Below are positions 60,831 through 64,000 of a stretch of 64,000 nucleotides of DNA, in pieces. The notes beneath the pieces are model-generated. The model worked only from the letters and a program-made list of their open reading frames with translations, was not told the origin of the DNA and did no database searches. The DNA is from Hyphomicrobiales bacterium (lineage in GTDB: Bacteria > Pseudomonadota > Alphaproteobacteria > Rhizobiales > Rhizobiaceae): contig UCJA01000026.1 of assembly GCA_900472675.1 (NCBI GenBank), positions 1 through 64,000 on the forward strand. The letters are read 5' to 3'. Positions within the stretch are counted from its first letter, which is position 1; every line of letters starts with the position of its first letter. The position numbers and the translations under genes were made by a program.

Positions 60831-61865
60831 TTACGCGTTGAGCTGAGCCGCCCGGTTTGCCAGCGCCGCCAATGTCATCTCCACAGCCTTCCGGTGCACC
60901 TCTGCCCGTACCACGCCTTGTGCATCCACCCAGAGATCCGGGTTGGAGCGGCGGGCGGTTTCCGTGCCTTCCGGCAGCAGCGTATAGTGACCGACATCGA
61001 CCCCCAGGCTCTGCAGACGGCTGTTCGGCAGGCGCTCCTGCAGCCAGGCGGCGCAGAGATCATAGGGGGCTTCCCGGTCTGCCTCGCCGCAGAGAAGCGT
61101 GACGGGAAGGTCGATGCCGCGCAGGCTCACTTCCGTAAAACCCCGGACAGGCGGCGCCGGCGCAATCGCGACCACGGCGGCGAGGCGCTCATCCCGGTAG
61201 TCCAGCGACTGCCGTTCCCAGGAGGCGCGAAACACGGGGCTTGAGGCCAGCAGCGGCTCGATCCGGGATGCCACGTCCGGCATCTCCTTCGGGCCGCTGG
61301 CAAAGGGATATTGCCGGACAAAGGCCATGACCCGATCGGTCTGCGTGATCGCGCCGGCGAGCGCCAGAGCCGTATAGCCGCCCAGCGAAAAGCCGGCGGC
61401 CGCGACATCAGACAGGTTCAGGCGTTGCGCAAACAGTCCATCGACACTCAGCAAGTCCAGCAGGACCGTGAGGTCGCGGGCACGTTCCCACCAGCAGAGA
61501 AAGCCTTCCGGCCGGTAGGCTTCGGTTGCCGTATTGCCATGGTGATCGACGCCGAGCACGACGAAGCCTTCTGCGGCCAGTGCAGCAGCCAGCCAGCCGA
61601 GGCCGGAGGCGGATCCGCCCGTGCCATGCGAGAGCATCACCACCGGATAGCGAGCTTGCGTTTCAGACAGCGGGGCATCGACGCCGAGAAGACCCAGGCT
61701 GTAGAGCGCCCGGCCCGGCGGAACGGTGATCTCCGTCTCGACCGCGCCTTCTGCTGCCGGATACCAAGCCGACCAGCGCAGAGGACGTGGACTGTCGCCG
61801 GTCCAGTTCCGGCGTTCCTCATCGAGCACGAGGCCGGTTCGAAACCCTACTGTCATGATCGCCAC
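60831..61865 (-). CDS. Alpha/beta hydrolase (dienelactone hydrolase/PAF-acetylhydrolase-like)
   Basis: 344 residues. Oxyanion region MLSHGTGGSASG near 77-88 and nucleophile elbow AAGFSLGGYTA with Ser160; the catalytic Asp and His are expected in LLCGEADREAPYDL and VDVGHYTLLPEG. The HGxGGS pattern and overall length resemble platelet-activating-factor acetylhydrolase-like and dienelactone-hydrolase-like enzymes. No signal peptide. The substrate is unknown. The GTG at 61865 has GGGGAG five bases upstream and is preferred to the ATG at 61856. Confidence 0.82.
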   Translation of the reverse strand: MAIMTVGFRTGLVLDEERRNWTGDSPRPLRWSAWYPAAEGAVETEITVPPGRALYSLGLLGVDAPLSETQARYPVVMLSHGTGGSASGLGWLAAALAAEGFVVLGVDHHGNTATEAYRPEGFLCWWERARDLTVLLDLLSVDGLFAQRLNLSDVAAAGFSLGGYTALALAGAITQTDRVMAFVRQYPFASGPKEMPDVASRIEPLLASSPVFRASWERQSLDYRDERLAAVVAIAPAPPVRGFTEVSLRGIDLPVTLLCGEADREAPYDLCAAWLQERLPNSRLQSLGVDVGHYTLLPEGTETARRSNPDLWVDAQGVVRAEVHRKAVEMTLAALANRAAQLNA

Positions 61866-62083
61866 GCTATCTCCCCTTCACCCGTCTGCCCGCCGGCAGG
61901 ATAGGAATATTCTCCAGATAATTTCAATACTGGCGTCAGGGTGATGCTGGAAAGCGTTGTTCAACAATGTGGAACAATTCGTCTCCGATTGTTCATCTTT
62001 CGCGCATGCCTAGAGATCGCTAGGTTCCGCTTCAGAAAATTCACCTGCTCCGGATGTCCGGGGCATGCCTCGGAGACCTTCTC

Positions 62084-62533
62084 ATGTCCACGACCCAAAA
62101 CATGGTGCTGCTCGTCGCCCGTATCCTTCTGTCCTTCATGTTCATCTATTCCGGCTTCGGCAAGCTGATGGATCCGTCCGGCACTGCCGGCATGATCACC
62201 GGCGCCGGCATGCCTGCTGCCACGGCATTGGCCTATCTGGCCGGCCTGTTTGAACTGGTGACCGGCGTTGCCGTGCTCATCGGCTTCCAGACCAAGGTTG
62301 TCGGCTGGGCGCTGGCGCTGTTTTGTGTGTTCACCGGCGTGATGTTCCACTCGGGTACGGTTGCCGTCCCCGGCTGGCCTGATGCCGCCCTCGGCTGGAT
62401 CAACGCCCTCAACGGCATCATGCTGATGAAGAACTTCACGCTGGCCGGCGCCTACATCCTGCTCGCCACCTTCGGCCCCGGCCTCTATTCGGTCGATGCC
62501 CGTCGCGGCACTGCCGTCGCCATCGCTGCCTAA
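62084..62533 (+). CDS. DoxX family membrane protein
   Basis: 149 residues with four membrane helices (LLVARILLSFMFIYSGFGKL; ALAYLAGLFELVTGVAVLIG; VVGWALALFCVFTGVMFHSG; NAIMLMKNFTLAGAYILL-like region). The RILLSFMFIYSGFGKLMDP opening is the DoxX signature. Related proteins act with thiol or oxidative-stress functions, but no specific role can be assigned here. CGGAGA precedes the ATG at 62084. A palindromic element (61957-61977) lies about 110 bp upstream. Confidence 0.88.
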   Translation: MSTTQNMVLLVARILLSFMFIYSGFGKLMDPSGTAGMITGAGMPAATALAYLAGLFELVTGVAVLIGFQTKVVGWALALFCVFTGVMFHSGTVAVPGWPDAALGWINALNGIMLMKNFTLAGAYILLATFGPGLYSVDARRGTAVAIAA

Positions 62534-62563
62534 CCACGAGACCACAACGTCCTCCCAAGACGT

Positions 62564-62600
62564 AAATGCCCGCCGGACAGTGGTTCGGCGGGCATTTTTT
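62564..62600 (+). terminator. Intrinsic terminator between doxX and hisG
   Basis: AAATGCCCGCCG (62564-62575), loop GACAGTGGTT, CGGCGGGCATTT (62586-62597), then more T: a 12-bp perfect stem with U-tract on plus. On the minus strand A/T residues also follow the stem, so it may stop hisG as well. Confidence 0.92.
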
Positions 62601-62621
62601 GTCCTGGCGTCTGGACGCCAA

Positions 62622-63317
62622 TCAGAGTGCTGCGCGAACAGCCGTGACGATCGCCGCAACGCGCGGATCCGCATCATGGGCGGGCTTGCGGGCGCGCACC
62701 AGGCAGGCCTGCGATTTCAGGATCACGCCGTCAGACAGGATCTTCAGATGGTTGGCCTTCAGGGTCGAGCCGGTCGAGGTGATGTCGACGATGATATCCG
62801 CCTGGCCGGCTGCCGGCGCGCCTTCGGTTGCACCCAGGCTTTCGACGATGCGGTAGAGCTGGATACCGTGCTGCGACGAGAAATGCTGCTGCGTCAGCCG
62901 CCAGTATTTGGTGGCGATCTGCAGGCGGCGACCGTGGCGGGAGCGGAAATCGGAGGCGACATCGCCAAGGTCGGCCATGGTGTCCACGTCGAGCCAGATC
63001 TCCGGCACGGCCACCACGACATCGGCGCGACCAAAGCCAAGCGGCGCGACGATCTCGACCCGGGTATCGGCGTCGCTCAGGCCTTCGCGGATGAGGTCTT
63101 CGCCGGTGACGCCGAAATCGACGCTGCCGGCGCCGAGTTCGCGGGCAATCTCCGAGGCTGACAGGAAGGCGATCTCTATGTGTTCGGCGCCCTCAACGCG
63201 ACCACGGTAGGAGCGGTCATTGCCGACGGCGACGATCGGAAGGCCGGCGCGCTCGAAGATAGCGGCAGCTTCTTCCTTCATGCGGCCCTTGGACGGCAGG
63301 GCAATCGTAACGGTCAT
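62622..63317 (-). CDS. hisG: ATP phosphoribosyltransferase, short form
   Basis: 231 residues. First enzyme of histidine synthesis, joining ATP and PRPP. The short form lacks the C-terminal regulatory domain of long HisG and needs HisZ. Signature segments: VTIALPSKGRMKEEAAAIFE near the start and IIVDITSTGSTLKANHL near residues 165-185, which binds the PRPP phosphates. The ATG at 63317 overlaps the hisZ stop (ATGA), so both subunits are translated together. Confidence 0.95.
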   Translation of the reverse strand: MTVTIALPSKGRMKEEAAAIFERAGLPIVAVGNDRSYRGRVEGAEHIEIAFLSASEIARELGAGSVDFGVTGEDLIREGLSDADTRVEIVAPLGFGRADVVVAVPEIWLDVDTMADLGDVASDFRSRHGRRLQIATKYWRLTQQHFSSQHGIQLYRIVESLGATEGAPAAGQADIIVDITSTGSTLKANHLKILSDGVILKSQACLVRARKPAHDADPRVAAIVTAVRAAL

Positions 63318-64000
63318 CAGCGTGCCCTCGCCTGTTCGATCCGGTCCAGCCACAGCGAAAAGCCGACGGCCGGAATATCCTCGCGGGCACCGAGCAAGGT
63401 CAGCAGACGATCGAAGCGCCCGCCGCCGGCGAGAACGGCATCCTCGTTCGCCCGGGTCACTTCGAAGACCAGGCCGGTGTAATAATCGAGCGGACGGCCG
63501 AAGGCAGCGCGGTAGGTGACACCGGAGAGATCCATGCCGAGATCGGCCAGCGCTTCCACCCGCTGTTCGAAGCCTTTGAGCGCCGGGGCAAGCGACAGGC
63601 CCGCGGCATCGCCAAAGCCGGCCAGCGCTGCGGGCGCCTCCGCCAGCGGCAGTTCCAGCGACAGGAATTCGCTGAGCAGCAACAGGGCCGTGCCATCCAG
63701 CCGGGTTTCCGCCAGCGCCAGCTTTTCCTTCAGCCGTGCGGCGATCTCGCGCGGGGAGCGGCTGGCATTGGTGGAATAGCCGGTCTCCTGCATGGTCCGG
63801 TCGATATGGTCGATCAGCGCCGCCTCATCCTGGCGCACCAGGGCCGCGGTTTCTGCCGAGAGACCGGCGACCGCCTGCGGGCTGGCCAGCCGCTGCAGCA
63901 GTTGTTTCAGCTGCGCCGTATTGCCGAATGACTGGATCAGCCGCTTCTGCCAGCCGGACGGCAGGCCGAGCGCGCGGACCACCGCCTCGAACACGCCCTG
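63317..64000 (-). CDS. hisZ: ATP phosphoribosyltransferase regulatory subunit, C-terminal part
   Basis: 227 codons are present; the 5' part lies beyond the window. HisZ is a catalytically inactive histidyl-tRNA synthetase paralogue that activates short HisG and senses histidine. The piece seen includes LDYYTGLVFEVTRANEDAVLAGGGRFDRLL, split by the family around the aminoacylation core, and the C-terminal VGFSLWLDRIEQARAR. A full HisZ is about 370 residues, so some 140 are missing. In rhizobia hisS normally precedes hisZ, but it is not visible here. Confidence 0.93.
   Translation of the reverse strand, partial: QGVFEAVVRALGLPSGWQKRLIQSFGNTAQLKQLLQRLASPQAVAGLSAETAALVRQDEAALIDHIDRTMQETGYSTNASRSPREIAARLKEKLALAETRLDGTALLLLSEFLSLELPLAEAPAALAGFGDAAGLSLAPALKGFEQRVEALADLGMDLSGVTYRAAFGRPLDYYTGLVFEVTRANEDAVLAGGGRFDRLLTLLGAREDIPAVGFSLWLDRIEQARAR

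Noticed and set aside
61972..61993. GGAAC followed by GTT upstream of the DoxX gene as an EcfG promoter
   Set aside because: The spacing is only about 14-15 bases, too short for the GGAAC-N18/19-TT pattern.

Overview
The window is a high-GC chromosomal segment of an alphaproteobacterium, most likely a member of the Rhizobiaceae (order Hyphomicrobiales). The evidence is gene content and order: a separate F0 ATP synthase operon (atpI-atpB-atpE-b'-b) with no F1 genes beside it, a short-form HisG next to HisZ, DUF4170 beside waaA and a cysQ-like gene, DUF2093 behind mutL, an MctP-type monocarboxylate permease with a DUF3311 partner, an N-methylproline-demethylase-like flavoprotein, and a groESL operon under a CIRCE operator. 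No rRNA, tRNA, CRISPR array, prophage or insertion sequence was recognised. Most of the window is core chromosome with tight operons.

Layout. 1-6.7 kb: a DUF2207 membrane protein, LemA, glyQ, then an inserted ParD/ParE-type toxin-antitoxin pair, a small membrane protein, an S49 peptidase, a TrmN6-like methyltransferase and a DUF2007 protein. 6.7-14 kb: a polyprenyl diphosphate synthase, a large secreted TPR protein coupled to ispE and moaB, a small glycosyltransferase, a PA0069-type radical SAM protein and rnhB. 14-18.2 kb: the F0 operon with a good promoter and terminator, then a SleB-type cell-wall hydrolase. 18.3-22.7 kb: a corA-kup cation transport operon and the Mrp iron-sulfur carrier. 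23-31 kb: a more variable stretch with a LuxR-type solo regulator, an SMP-30 lactonase, a secreted PRC-barrel protein behind a probable general-stress promoter, a flavin/Fe-S oxidoreductase, an EAL phosphodiesterase and a PAS/receiver protein without a kinase domain. 31.4-39.3 kb: mutL, DUF2093, then the lipid A/Kdo genes (waaA, a HAD phosphatase, lpxK), DUF4170, cysQ and pmbA/tldD. 39.4-46.3 kb: a CPA2 antiporter, a patatin, rsmD, a pseudouridine synthase with a very long disordered tail, tadA and a lipoprotein. 46.4-54.7 kb: ileS and ribF, usually near neighbours, separated here by about 3.5 kb that holds two adjacent toxin-antitoxin modules (RES-Xre and DUF1902-HicA) and the mctP pair. 54.8-64 kb: chrA, groESL, a methyl-accepting chemotaxis protein, an alpha/beta hydrolase, a DoxX protein, and hisG with the 3' part of hisZ, which is cut by the window edge.

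Most unusual structure. The RES-Xre module lies between two perfect 22-bp direct repeats (49519-49540 and 50468-50489). Each copy is also 70-100 bp upstream of one of the two antitoxin start codons, so the repeat is either a mobility scar or a shared control element. Other points worth a second look: an imperfect 39-bp duplication around the groEL terminator, near-identical terminators after groEL and the chemotaxis gene, a perfect hairpin between luxR and mrp, a RpoE2/EcfG-type promoter before the PRC-barrel gene, and several enzymes or regulators that lack a family-typical residue. No wholly new defence or biosynthetic system was seen; the toxin-antitoxin cluster is the best candidate for something not described before.
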